A DNA stretch of 27,751 bases from an uncultured Eubacteriales bacterium. Lineage in GTDB: Bacteria > Bacillota > Clostridia > Christensenellales > Christensenellaceae. The position numbers and the translations under genes were made by a program. Positions within the stretch are counted from its first letter, which is position 1, and each line of letters begins with the position of its first letter. Shown here piece by piece: positions 1 through 7,851 of this stretch. The notes under the pieces are model-generated. The model was not told the origin of the DNA and did no database searches. It saw only the letters and a program-made list of their open reading frames with translations. Location of the stretch: NCBI GenBank assembly GCA_902782475.1, contig CACZNR010000143.1:1-27751 (forward strand), read 5' to 3'.

Positions 1-363
1 GCAGACAAGGCAAGGATAGAAAAGGAGATCAAGGAGATGCCTAACTACTTTGCTGATTATGATACCACTGTAACGTTCATCACCGAAGAAGAGATGAAGA
101 GGGATCACTCAAGGCTCAATCACGGAGGCTTCGTTTTCAGAACAGGTACTACCGGAAAGGACGGAATGAACATGGAAGCCATTGAATATACACTTAAACT
201 GGATTCGAATCCTGAGTTCACCTCATCTGTCATAGTAGCTTTTGCAAGAGCTGTGGCAAGACTCAATGAAAAGGGAGAATACGGATGCAAGACAGTATTC
301 GATATTCCACCTGTTCTTCTTATAAACAGGGACAGAGAAGACTGCATAGCACATCTGCTTTGA
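1..363 (+). CDS. ddh: meso-diaminopimelate D-dehydrogenase, C-terminal part (5' end outside window)
   Basis: The frame is open from base 1, so the true start lies upstream and only about 120 C-terminal residues are seen. They include the stretches MPNYFADYDTTV, RDHSRLNHGGFV, EYTLKLDSNPEFTSS and KTVFDIPP, which I recognise from the C-terminal substrate-binding and dimerisation part of Ddh. The enzyme reductively aminates tetrahydrodipicolinate to meso-diaminopimelate with NADPH in one step, feeding lysine and peptidoglycan synthesis in the cytoplasm. The stop is directly followed by an intrinsic terminator, so this gene ends its transcription unit. No ATG within the window should be used as the start, because the upstream in-frame codons are also Ddh-like. 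Confidence 0.9.
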   Translation, partial: ADKARIEKEIKEMPNYFADYDTTVTFITEEEMKRDHSRLNHGGFVFRTGTTGKDGMNMEAIEYTLKLDSNPEFTSSVIVAFARAVARLNEKGEYGCKTVFDIPPVLLINRDREDCIAHLL

Positions 364-375
364 TAAGGATGGTTT

Positions 376-404
376 AAGGAGCATCGGAAAGATGCTCTTT
401 TTTT
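376..404 (+). terminator. intrinsic terminator after ddh
   Basis: The stem GAGCATC (379-385) pairs with GATGCTC (391-397) around the loop GGAAA. It is extended by A-T pairs and one G-T pair and followed by a run of T residues to about 404. It separates ddh from the next operon. Confidence 0.85.
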
Positions 405-450
405 GTATAAAGGCATCGTTGCAGCAAAATGCTGAACCCACAGAAGGGAC

Positions 451-464
451 TATAATGATATAAT
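451..464 (+). promoter_or_regulatory. probable promoter of the yitT operon (tandem -10 elements)
   Basis: TATAAT lies at 451-456. A second TATAAT at 459-464 is preceded by TG with a one-base gap (TGATATAAT, an extended -10). No good -35 box lies 17 bases upstream of either, which fits an extended -10 promoter. The predicted transcription start is around 470, leaving a short leader before the ATG at 495. The rest of 405-494 shows only a small CAGCA/TGCTG hairpin. Confidence 0.5.
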
Positions 465-494
465 TTTAGCAAGACATATATTCGGAGCTTTATC

Positions 495-1364
495 ATGGAA
501 GAAACTAGAAATTCTAAGATCAGGAAAACAGTGATCGAATATCTGCTGATCACATTCGGCACTTTGCTTCTTATTGCAGGAAACTATATATTCAAGTTCC
601 CTAATCACTTTACATTCGGCGGAGTATCAGGTATAGCAACGCTCCTTAACGGTATCACCGGATGGAGCACCAGTACTGTGAACCTTATTCTTAACATAGC
701 ACTGCTTGTAGTGAGCTTTTTTACTCTTGGCAAGGATTTCGGTGTGAAGTCAGTCTATGCAAGCTTGCTCTTCTCATTTGGAATATCTGCATGCGACATC
801 ATCTGCCCAATGGAAAAACCGCTTACGAACGAACCTGTGCTTGAACTGTTCTTTGCTATACTGGTACCGGCATTCGGTTCTGCTATACTCTTTAATCTCA
901 ATGCGTCAAGCGGAGGAACTGACATCATTGCTCTTATTGTAAAAAAGTATTACAAGACAGAACTTGGGACCGCACTGTTCCTGGCAGATTCAGTCATAGT
1001 CGTATCCACATTCTTCGTATACGGCATAGAGACAGGGTTGTATTCAGTGATAGGACTCATAGCAAAGTCACTTGTCATTGACCTTGTCATAGAGAACATA
1101 AACAGGTCCAAGTATTTCACTATCATCTGTGATGATCCGGAACCGATACTTGACTATATAAAGAATGACCTTAACAGGAGTGCAACTGTTTATAATGCCG
1201 AAGGAGCATATTCCGGCGACAGAAAGACAGTTATACTCACAGTTACCAAACGCAGCCAGGCCATCGATCTTCGTAACTATATCAAGAAGGTGGAGCCCAA
1301 GTGCTTCATAACCATCACGACAACCAGTGAGATCATCGGCAAGGGCTTCAGAGGTTTTGACTGA
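495..1364 (+). CDS. yitT: YitT family membrane protein (DUF161 plus DUF2179)
   Basis: This is a 289-residue integral membrane protein of unknown substrate. Hydrophobic segments lie at about 12-33, 40-52, 60-78, 85-103, 117-135 and 155-197. The loop motif ASSGGTD is at 137-143. A soluble C-terminal domain begins at about 206 (KYFTIICDDPEPIL) and matches the DUF2179 domain typical of the YitT/YqfU/YpjC family. Length and layout are normal for the family. GGAG sits about ten bases upstream of the ATG. It is the first gene of a long operon and its TGA overlaps the next ATG (TGATG). The family is probably transport-related, but no reaction can be assigned. Confidence 0.88.
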   Translation: MEETRNSKIRKTVIEYLLITFGTLLLIAGNYIFKFPNHFTFGGVSGIATLLNGITGWSTSTVNLILNIALLVVSFFTLGKDFGVKSVYASLLFSFGISACDIICPMEKPLTNEPVLELFFAILVPAFGSAILFNLNASSGGTDIIALIVKKYYKTELGTALFLADSVIVVSTFFVYGIETGLYSVIGLIAKSLVIDLVIENINRSKYFTIICDDPEPILDYIKNDLNRSATVYNAEGAYSGDRKTVILTVTKRSQAIDLRNYIKKVEPKCFITITTTSEIIGKGFRGFD

Positions 1365-1912
1365 TGCTTGTATCGGAAGGTGACATCGGCATCCGACTCA
1401 TGGAGGACAGGGAGGATGACTACAGAAAGCTTCATTATTGGAGCAATCAGAAACATATAATGGAGACCTATTCCGGAAGAGAATGGTCTCTTTTGGAAAT
1501 AGAGGAAAAATACAGAAAAAGGGTGAACGGGACGGAGCATGTCGTTCCTGCCTTCATAGTGTATAAGGGAAAGGATGTCGGATATCTTCAGTTCTATGAG
1601 ATAGATGACGATTCATACGAGACACAGGGGACTCTTAAGATAGAAGATGATGCATATGCCATTGATCTTTTCATAGGGGAGAAGGATCTTCTTGGCAAGG
1701 GCATCGGAAGGAGGACCGTAACTCTTGCGTGTGACTATCTTTTTAAGACGATGGGTGCTTCGGCCGTGTATGTGGACCCCAGGACAGAAAATGAGAGAGG
1801 TATAAGGACATATTCTGGGGCAGGATTTGAAAGGATCTGCGTTATAAGCAGAAGAGAAATGTTTGGTGGCTGTCTTCATGACAGTCTCATAATGAGAAAG
1901 GAAAGAAAATGA
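1364..1912 (+). CDS. GNAT acetyltransferase resembling aminoglycoside 6'-N-acetyltransferase AAC(6')
   Basis: This 182-residue GNAT protein has the layout of the AAC(6')-Ib/Ie (acetyltransf_8) group. An N-terminal segment IGIRLMEDREDDY is followed by W..QKHIMETYSGRE and VGYLQFYEIDDDSY. The tract AIDLFIGEKDLLGKGIGRR carries the acetyl-CoA-binding loop, and YVDPRTENERGIRTYSGAGFE is motif B. From memory the best resemblance is to the acetyltransferase half of the bifunctional AAC(6')-APH(2'') enzyme. The protein would transfer acetyl from acetyl-CoA to an amine. Aminoglycosides are a candidate substrate, but chromosomal relatives may have others. AGAGG in the end of yitT provides the ribosome binding site. 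It lies in the same operon as an APH(3')-like kinase. Confidence 0.75.
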   Translation: MLVSEGDIGIRLMEDREDDYRKLHYWSNQKHIMETYSGREWSLLEIEEKYRKRVNGTEHVVPAFIVYKGKDVGYLQFYEIDDDSYETQGTLKIEDDAYAIDLFIGEKDLLGKGIGRRTVTLACDYLFKTMGASAVYVDPRTENERGIRTYSGAGFERICVISRREMFGGCLHDSLIMRKERK

Positions 1913-2421
1913 GAGGATTGATATTCAAAAGAAGGTCAGTAAGGACATTTATTGACAAACAGATCGAAAAAGAGAAGATCGAAGAGATCGTAAGGGCAGG
2001 ACAGCTGGCACCTTCAGCAATGGGTGTATTTCCGTGGGAGATAGTGGTGACACAGGACAGGGAGAAGATGGATAGGGTCACTGAAGTAAGCCCATATACA
2101 AAGTTTGCAAAAGATGCCGGAGCGGTTTTTGTGGTATGCGGAAATCTGACCTGCTACAAGCCGGGAAGTGAGACAGGATTTTGGGTGCAGGACTGTTCAG
2201 CATGCATAGAGAACATGCTCCTTCAGATAGTGGAGGAAGGCCTTGGCGCAACGTGGTGCGGCATATATCCAAAGGAAGAGAGATGCCAGGACATAAGGGA
2301 GATATTCGCCATACCTGAGCACATCATACCTCTTGGGATCATAGTCTGCGGATACAGCAATGAAGAGAATGTAGCCAAGGACAGGTTCGATCCGGCAAAA
2401 GTCCATTACGAGATATACTGA
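1909..2421 (+). CDS. nitroreductase family FMN oxidoreductase
   Basis: This 170-residue flavoprotein has the family hallmarks. The FMN-phosphate-binding start is KRRSVRTF (7-14), followed by APSAMGVFPWEIVV (34-47), LGATWCGIYP (112-121) and PLGIIVCGYS (141-150). Such enzymes reduce nitro-aromatics, quinones or enones with NAD(P)H in the cytoplasm. The natural substrate cannot be read from the sequence. It is of the short type that lacks extra C-terminal domains. The start overlaps the preceding stop by four bases (ATGA) and has AAGGA ahead of it. Its own stop overlaps the next start, so it is translationally coupled on both sides. Confidence 0.88.
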   Translation: MRGLIFKRRSVRTFIDKQIEKEKIEEIVRAGQLAPSAMGVFPWEIVVTQDREKMDRVTEVSPYTKFAKDAGAVFVVCGNLTCYKPGSETGFWVQDCSACIENMLLQIVEEGLGATWCGIYPKEERCQDIREIFAIPEHIIPLGIIVCGYSNEENVAKDRFDPAKVHYEIY

Positions 2422-3068
2422 TGATAAAAAACGTTTTTTTTGACCTGGACGGAACTCTTACGGACTCAAAGGAAGGGATAATAAAGAGTGCACAGTATGC
2501 TTTTGAAAAGCTGGGCCTTCCGGTGCCACCCTTTGAGGAGATGTACTGGGTCATGGGGCCTCCCATAAGGACCTCGTTCCGGGAAAGGCTTCATTTAAGT
2601 GAAGAGGATGCCTTCAGGGGACTTCGGTACTATCAGGAAAGGTTCGGTAGCGTCGGATATCTTGAGAACAGAGTATATGAAGGAGTCGAGCAGATGCTCG
2701 GGGAACTTAAGGACCATGGATACAGGCTCTTCATAACGACGTCAAAACCGACTTTTTATACCAATGAGATCCTGAAGCATTTCGGACTTGACAGGTATTT
2801 TACCTATGTTTCCGGAAGTGACATGGACGGAACCCATGGCTCAAAGGCAGAAGTAGTGAGATATGTTATTGAGAATTTTGACTGTGAGAAAGATGAGACG
2901 GTCATAGTCGGAGACAGGGACCATGATATCCTAGGAGGGATACAGAATGGCATACATACCATAGGAGTAAGGTATGGATACGCTTCTGAAAATGAACTGG
3001 AAGATGCAGGAGCACAATATATAGCTGAGTCTCCTGAAGATATAATAACAAAGATAAGGAGTTTTTGA
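2421..3068 (+). CDS. HAD-superfamily phosphatase, phosphoglycolate-phosphatase-like
   Basis: This 215-residue protein has all four HAD motifs: FFDLDGTLTDS with nucleophile Asp8 and Asp10, the motif II tract LFITTSK (103-109), Lys142 in a GSKAEVV context, and motif IV GDRDHD (164-169). The long helical cap between motifs I and II marks subfamily IA, like Gph, PpaX or GPH-type nucleotidases. It hydrolyses a small phosphomonoester; 2-phosphoglycolate, pyrophosphate or 5'-nucleotides are candidates. The ribosome binding site is weak and the start overlaps the previous stop, suggesting coupled translation. Confidence 0.85.
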   Translation: MIKNVFFDLDGTLTDSKEGIIKSAQYAFEKLGLPVPPFEEMYWVMGPPIRTSFRERLHLSEEDAFRGLRYYQERFGSVGYLENRVYEGVEQMLGELKDHGYRLFITTSKPTFYTNEILKHFGLDRYFTYVSGSDMDGTHGSKAEVVRYVIENFDCEKDETVIVGDRDHDILGGIQNGIHTIGVRYGYASENELEDAGAQYIAESPEDIITKIRSF

Positions 3069-3069
3069 G

Positions 3070-3825
3070 ATGACTAAGTACAATACCCTGGTATACGCTC
3101 ACAGGGGAGCATCAGGATACATGCCTGAAAATACGAATGAGAGCTTTGAAAAGGCAGTTGAGTTGGGAGCAGACGGAATGGAACTGGACATACAGCTTTC
3201 CAAGGACGGAAAGATAATGGTATGCCACGACTACAGGATAGACAGGACCAGTGATGGCAAGGGATTCCTTAAGGATTTCACCTATGAGGAGCTCAGAAGG
3301 TTCAATTTCTCAAATGGAAGGGAAGGTTTCTACAGGATACCTCTTCTTGAAGAAGTCCTTGAGCTCGTAAAGGCAAACGACGTCATTCTGAACATAGAGC
3401 TTAAAAGTGATGCCAAGTTCTCATATGAAGGAATGGAAGATAAGGTAGTGGCAATGGTAAAGGACATGAAGGTGGAAGACAAGATAGTATATTCATCCTT
3501 CAACCATTATTCACTCAGAAGACTGAGGTTCCTGGATCCGTCAGCAAAGATAGCCATACTTTATGAGGCATGCCTGTATGAACCATGGCAGTATGCAAAG
3601 CCTCTTGGCTGCTGGGCACTCCATCCCGAGAAGAATTCCCTGTATGAACCTTACATACTTGACTATGCCCACAGGGACAGGCTCATGGTGAACACATGGA
3701 CCGTAAATGACGAGGAAGAGATGAGAGTACTTGTGAACAAGGGTGTAGATGGACTTATAACCAATTATCCTGATGTTGCAAAACGTGTAGTGGAAGAGGA
3801 AGGGATACTTAAGATAGAGGACTGA
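3070..3825 (+). CDS. glycerophosphodiester phosphodiesterase (UgpQ/GlpQ type, cytoplasmic)
   Basis: This 251-residue TIM-barrel protein has AHRGASGYMPENT (10-22), GMELDIQLSKDG (36-47) and VCHD (51-54). These hold the His, Glu and Asp residues of the GDPD active site (His11, Glu38, Asp40, His53). It hydrolyses deacylated phospholipids to sn-glycerol 3-phosphate and an alcohol. There is no signal peptide or membrane segment, so it acts in the cytoplasm like UgpQ. AAGGAG lies nine bases before the ATG. It follows the HAD gene by one base and precedes the HD gene by one base. Confidence 0.92.
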   Translation: MTKYNTLVYAHRGASGYMPENTNESFEKAVELGADGMELDIQLSKDGKIMVCHDYRIDRTSDGKGFLKDFTYEELRRFNFSNGREGFYRIPLLEEVLELVKANDVILNIELKSDAKFSYEGMEDKVVAMVKDMKVEDKIVYSSFNHYSLRRLRFLDPSAKIAILYEACLYEPWQYAKPLGCWALHPEKNSLYEPYILDYAHRDRLMVNTWTVNDEEEMRVLVNKGVDGLITNYPDVAKRVVEEEGILKIED

Positions 3826-3826
3826 T

Positions 3827-4384
3827 ATGAGACCGGACAGAGAACAGGCTTTTAACATACTGAAGAAATACGTAACTACGGAAAGTCAGCTCACACATGC
3901 AAAAAGTGTTGCAGGTGCAATGAGATATTTTGCCGGATTAAAGGGAGAGGATCAGGACCTGTGGGAGGTATGTGGTCTTCTTCATGACATAGACTATGAT
4001 CTTTATCCGGAAGAACATTGCATAAGGGCAAGGGAAATCCTTGAGAACGAGGGCATAGACGAAGACATCATCCATGCTGTACAGAGCCATGGCTATGGCA
4101 TCTGCAGTGATGTTGCTCCTGAAAATGAGATGGAGAGGACACTGTTTGCTGTGGATGAGCTTACAGGCCTCATATCTGCCACTGCCATAATGCGTCCTTC
4201 CAGATCAGTCATGGATCTTGAGACCAAATCCGTAAAGAAGAAATTCAAGGACAAGAGCTTTGCTGCAAAGATAGACAGGAGCATTATCTTAAGGGGAGCA
4301 GAGGAACTTGGTATAACTCTTGATGAACTGATAGGAAACACCATACTTGGAATGAGGGAGATACACGAAGAGATCGGCCTATGA
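3827..4384 (+). CDS. HD-domain metal-dependent hydrolase
   Basis: This 185-residue protein carries the HD signature: His24 in QLTHAKSV, the H-D pair at 53-54 in GLLHDIDYD, His64, and downstream histidines in AVQSHGY. The second half (about 95-150) contains VDELTGLISATAIMRPSR, seen in many small clostridial HD proteins annotated as hydrolases. Known HD proteins are phosphohydrolases or phosphodiesterases of nucleotides, but the substrate here is unknown. It has GAGG as ribosome binding site, and its stop overlaps the next ATG by four bases. Confidence 0.82.
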   Translation: MRPDREQAFNILKKYVTTESQLTHAKSVAGAMRYFAGLKGEDQDLWEVCGLLHDIDYDLYPEEHCIRAREILENEGIDEDIIHAVQSHGYGICSDVAPENEMERTLFAVDELTGLISATAIMRPSRSVMDLETKSVKKKFKDKSFAAKIDRSIILRGAEELGITLDELIGNTILGMREIHEEIGL

Positions 4385-5178
4385 CAATAACGGACATTTT
4401 TCCGGATGAGATAAGAAAATGTCTCTGTGGATATGAAGCTGTAAAGGATGATATCGGGCGGAGCAGCGCCTCTGTACTGAGATTCACGGGAAACAGTGAC
4501 AGCTGTTTTCTCAAGATCCAGAAGATATCGGCAGAGAGCATAAGGGAACGGGATATCCTGAGATTTCTTTCAGGAAAGCTTCCTGTACCTGAGATCCTTG
4601 CATATTCCGAAAAGGACGGATATTCCTATCTTCTTATGAGTGAGCTTCATGGAGAAATGGCCTGCAGCAGGAATAATCTTGAGGATATCTCCATGGTGTC
4701 AGAGATCCTGGCAGAGGGGCTTCTCATGCTATGGGACATAGATATAACGGGCTGTCCTTTTGATGAGAGAGTCGAAAGGAAGCTTGAAGCAGCTCATATG
4801 CACATTATTGAAGGAAAAGTTGACATGGATGACCTTGATGATGAGAACAGGAGATTCTCTTCACCTGAGGAGATATACCATGAACTTATAGGTAAAAAGC
4901 CGGAGACTGAGGATCTGGTATTCTCACATGGGGACTACTGTCTTCCGAACATATTCATTAAGGACCGTCATGTAACGGGGTTTCTGGATCTCGGAAGAGC
5001 AGGGATATCTGATCGCTGGCAGGACATCTCCCTTTGTGTACGCTCCATGAGATACAACTTCAGAAGACATGAAGAAAAAGAGATAGATAAGGCTGTGGAG
5101 ATATTCCTCAAAAACATCGGGATCAGCATGGATGAAGAAAAGTACAGATATTTTACATTGCTGGATGAGCTGTTCTGA
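4381..5178 (+). CDS. aminoglycoside 3'-phosphotransferase, APH(3') family
   Basis: This 265-residue protein is co-linear with APH(3')-IIIa from end to end. It has Lys45 in CFLKIQK and Glu56 in ESIRERD (ATP-binding pair), then LPVPEILAYSEKDGYSYLLMSE. The catalytic loop FSHGDYCLPNIF has Asp185 and Asn190, and the metal-binding FLDLGRAG has Asp203. The C-terminus is LLDELF, like that of APH(3')-IIIa, where the terminal residues help bind the drug. All residues needed for ATP-dependent phosphorylation of the 3'-OH of kanamycin or neomycin-type drugs are present. Codon use looks like that of its neighbours and it sits inside a tight operon, so it appears resident rather than recently acquired. Real drug resistance is inference. 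Confidence 0.85.
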   Translation: MTITDIFPDEIRKCLCGYEAVKDDIGRSSASVLRFTGNSDSCFLKIQKISAESIRERDILRFLSGKLPVPEILAYSEKDGYSYLLMSELHGEMACSRNNLEDISMVSEILAEGLLMLWDIDITGCPFDERVERKLEAAHMHIIEGKVDMDDLDDENRRFSSPEEIYHELIGKKPETEDLVFSHGDYCLPNIFIKDRHVTGFLDLGRAGISDRWQDISLCVRSMRYNFRRHEEKEIDKAVEIFLKNIGISMDEEKYRYFTLLDELF

Positions 5179-5180
5179 TA

Positions 5181-5786
5181 ATGGAAATTAGGATAAACGA
5201 TACCGAACTTAAACTGGAGACCGAGGAAGGACTGTTCTCTCCCCATCATGCAGATGAGGGTACTCTTGCCATGCTTTCCGAGATCGGTGAGATAAGGGGA
5301 AATGTCCTTGATCTTGGCTGCGGATACGGTATCGTGGGGATATATCTGAAACTGAAAGATCCCGGGATAGATGTAATGTTTACAGATGTCGACGGCAGGG
5401 CCGTAATGGCAACTGAAAATAATCTGGCACTCAACGGGATCACAGGGTGTGAAGTAAGGAAAAGTGATGGCTTCTCGGAGATACCTGAAAAGGCAAAGTT
5501 TGACTGCATACTTTCAAATCCTCCTTATCACACAGACTTTTCAGTTGCAAAGAACTTCATAGAAGGAAGCTACAGGCATCTTGTGACTGGCGGGACTCTC
5601 TACATGGTAACAAAGAGACTTGACTGGTACCGAAACAAGCTGACTTCAGTATTTGGCGGAGTCAGGGTGAGACAAAGGGATGGATATTACATATTCATTG
5701 CTGAAAAAAGGATAAGGAAAAAGACTGAGAACAGGAAAAATACAGGTCTATCAAAAAAACTGGAGAGAAAGTATGGAAAAAGATAG
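5181..5786 (+). CDS. class I SAM-dependent methyltransferase, RsmC/YbxB-like
   Basis: This 201-residue protein has the SAM-binding motif LDLGCGYG (43-50), the acidic strand end TDVDGRAV (68-75) and the catalytic NPPYH (113-117) typical of N2-guanine methyltransferases. This is the single-domain methyltransferase-small family related to RsmC (16S rRNA m2G1207), which in many Firmicutes sits near rpoB as ybxB. The last 30 residues are a lysine/arginine-rich tail (KRIRKKTENRKNTG), suited to RNA binding. It starts two bases after the APH(3') stop. Its tail overlaps the next gene by 14 bases. Confidence 0.82.
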   Translation: MEIRINDTELKLETEEGLFSPHHADEGTLAMLSEIGEIRGNVLDLGCGYGIVGIYLKLKDPGIDVMFTDVDGRAVMATENNLALNGITGCEVRKSDGFSEIPEKAKFDCILSNPPYHTDFSVAKNFIEGSYRHLVTGGTLYMVTKRLDWYRNKLTSVFGGVRVRQRDGYYIFIAEKRIRKKTENRKNTGLSKKLERKYGKR

Positions 5787-6690
5787 ACCTGTTTTCAGAA
5801 AGGAACTGAACTCCTTTGATGACTGGGGCAGGGTTTTCCATGATGCAGGAGCCTTCACTAAGTTGTGCGAATATATATTTGACAGAGAGGGACTTCCATT
5901 CAACGGACTTCAGGAACTGGAGCCGGGGACAAATGCAGTTTTCCATTCAGGGGCCTATGTCATAAAGATATTTGTTCCGCAGGAGTGCTGTGACCATGAA
6001 ACGGATGGCGGTGCTCTTGAAACATATATGCTTCGAAGTGCAGAGAAGTCAGGCATAAACGTGGCACCTGTAATTGCTCAGGGAACGGTCCTGGACAGAT
6101 ATCCCTTTTCCTATCTCATAACCGGATTTGTGGAGGGGCAGATGCTCCGTGACTGCAGGAATTGCATGGATGCGAATGATAAAGGAAAACTTGTAAGGAC
6201 ACTGTACAGGTATATGATGCTCTTAAGGGGCATAAGGGTCCCGAAAGGAATAAAGCTTCCTGTTCTGCCACACGTCAGCAGCAAATGGGCTTTATTTCCG
6301 GAGAGCCTTTCACGGGAGATGACCGAGGTACGCGGACAGGTATGCTGGAAGGACCCGTGCTTTGTACACGGGGATCTGACAGGAGAGAATATAATGATCA
6401 GAGGGGAGGAGATCACTCTCCTGGATCTTGGAGATGTGCATTACGGACCATGGTTCTATGAACTGCCATCCTTGTTCATTGAAGGACTTGGGTGCGACAG
6501 AGAACTCTGTACCATGATGAAGGAACTTATGGGAGACTCTGCTTTTTATACGGACATGATACAGGCCATAGCGATACACGAGTTTGGTCCGGAACTTCTG
6601 GACAGCCTGTGCAGCAGGACCGGAACAAAGGTCACGGAACTTGCAGATGCAGATAAGATCGTCAGCCTCATGAAAGGATGCTGGAACTGA
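5773..6690 (+). CDS. APH-fold small-molecule kinase, substrate unknown
   Basis: This 305-residue protein has a protein-kinase-like fold of the APH/choline kinase superfamily: Lys65 in YVIKIF, a likely partner Glu83, the catalytic loop FVHGDLTGENIM with Asp201 and Asn206, and the metal motif LLDLGD with Asp218. It is not close to the APH(3') protein two genes upstream and lacks its C-terminal DELF tail. The substrate could be a sugar, an amino alcohol or a drug. The start at 5773 has GGAGAG about ten bases upstream and overlaps the methyltransferase gene. Confidence 0.72.
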   Translation: MEKDRPVFRKELNSFDDWGRVFHDAGAFTKLCEYIFDREGLPFNGLQELEPGTNAVFHSGAYVIKIFVPQECCDHETDGGALETYMLRSAEKSGINVAPVIAQGTVLDRYPFSYLITGFVEGQMLRDCRNCMDANDKGKLVRTLYRYMMLLRGIRVPKGIKLPVLPHVSSKWALFPESLSREMTEVRGQVCWKDPCFVHGDLTGENIMIRGEEITLLDLGDVHYGPWFYELPSLFIEGLGCDRELCTMMKELMGDSAFYTDMIQAIAIHEFGPELLDSLCSRTGTKVTELADADKIVSLMKGCWN

Positions 6691-6691
6691 G

Positions 6692-7174
6692 ATGGCAAAA
6701 AAGATGCAGAAAACAAACGCAATGAGGATCCTTGATACCATGAAAATCCCATATGCGATATATGAATATCCTCATGGAGATGAGGCAGTCAGGGGAGATG
6801 AAGTTGCAGGCCTCATTGGGAAGGATCCTTCCCAGGTGTACAAGACACTGGTACTTCGTGGCCACAGCAAGGAGATATATGTCTTCGTTGTGGCAGTGAA
6901 TGAGGAACTTGATCTCAAAAAATGTGCCCTGGCAGTAAAGGAAAAGTCGGTTGAGATGATAAAGGTCTCGGAACTCCTTCCTCTTACCGGATATATAAGG
7001 GGTGGATGTACTGCCATAGGCATGAAGAAGAAATACAGGGTCACGCTGAGTGACAGGGCAAAGGGACTTGATACCATAGCTGTCAGTGCCGGAAAGATAG
7101 GCATGCAGATGGAACTTAAAGTGGAGGATTATATCCGTGCTACAGAAGCCGGATCAGCAGATATAGTGCTATGA
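6692..7174 (+). CDS. ybaK: Cys-tRNA(Pro)/Cys-tRNA(Cys) deacylase, YbaK/EbsC family
   Basis: This 160-residue protein is a single-domain trans-editing factor that hydrolyses cysteine mischarged on tRNA(Pro). Family signatures are TNAMRILDTMKIPYAIYEYP near the N-terminus, DPSQVYKTLVLRG around residues 45-57, where the conserved Lys lies, and GYIRGGCTAIGMKKKY. The usual CSPIGMKK is here CTAIGMKK, a mild change in the substrate pocket. Length is normal. The TGA overlaps the start of the next gene by four bases. Confidence 0.92.
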   Translation: MAKKMQKTNAMRILDTMKIPYAIYEYPHGDEAVRGDEVAGLIGKDPSQVYKTLVLRGHSKEIYVFVVAVNEELDLKKCALAVKEKSVEMIKVSELLPLTGYIRGGCTAIGMKKKYRVTLSDRAKGLDTIAVSAGKIGMQMELKVEDYIRATEAGSADIVL

Positions 7175-7788
7175 GACAGAAAGAGCAGGCTCTTGACCTG
7201 AAACACAGAGTTATCACCACGAAAAGACTTGTGCTGAGACCATGGCAGGAAGAGATATCAGATGCCGAGGCCATGTTTGAATATGCAAAAGATCCAAGGG
7301 TAGGTCCATATGCAGGATGGAGAGTCCACCAGAGTGTAAATGATTCCATGACGACCATAAGGAAATTCAAAGCTGACAGGAGCACATATACATGGGCCAT
7401 TACCCTTAAAGGTGAAGACAGACCCATAGGAAGCATAGGGCTTCATAACAGGACTCCCAGGAGAAGCCTGTTCAGACGCGATGAAAGGGAGATCGGCTTC
7501 GTGCTGAATCCCGAATACTGGGGCAATGCATATGTACCTGAAGCTGTAAATGCACTTCTTAAGCTGAGCTTTTATGAACTGGGACTGGATGCAGTATGGT
7601 GCGGACATTATGAATTCAACAAGAATTCCAGAAGAGCCATTGAAAAGTGCGGATTCGATCCGGTATTCAAAAGGGAAGAGATAATGTTCCATCAGAACAA
7701 TGAGCTTGTATGGGCATATTACTACAGATGGACAAGGAAGGATTTCCTAAGATTTTTCGGAGATTTTGACGGGGAGCAGCAGAAGTAA
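7171..7788 (+). CDS. GNAT acetyltransferase, RimJ/RimL type
   Basis: This 205-residue protein begins its GNAT domain with ITTKRLVLRPWQ (15-26), a signature of the RimJ/RimL (acetyltransf_3) group. The cofactor-binding region EIGFVLNPEYWGNAYVPEAV (107-126) follows, and then NKNSRRAIEKCGF. Members acetylate N-terminal amines of ribosomal proteins or other primary amines, and the target here is open. It is the last gene of the operon. A new promoter follows directly. Confidence 0.85.
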   Translation: MRQKEQALDLKHRVITTKRLVLRPWQEEISDAEAMFEYAKDPRVGPYAGWRVHQSVNDSMTTIRKFKADRSTYTWAITLKGEDRPIGSIGLHNRTPRRSLFRRDEREIGFVLNPEYWGNAYVPEAVNALLKLSFYELGLDAVWCGHYEFNKNSRRAIEKCGFDPVFKREEIMFHQNNELVWAYYYRWTRKDFLRFFGDFDGEQQK

Positions 7789-7790
7789 GT

Positions 7791-7819
7791 TTGTCTGTAC
7801 TTTCCATGTATGATAGAAT
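7791..7819 (+). promoter_or_regulatory. promoter of the DedA-LuxE-LuxC operon
   Basis: TTGTCT (7791-7796) and TAGAAT (7814-7819) are separated by 17 bases, starting two bases after the preceding stop. Transcription would begin near 7826, downstream of the ATG at 7810. This supports the ATG at 7852 as the DedA start. Confidence 0.55.
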
Positions 7820-7851
7820 ACTCAGACAATAAGGATAAGGAATGTTTGATA

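Noticed and set aside
7810..7851. Earlier start (ATG at 7810) for the DedA protein
   Set aside because: It has no ribosome binding site, lies in front of the predicted transcription start, and would add a charged stretch before the first membrane segment.
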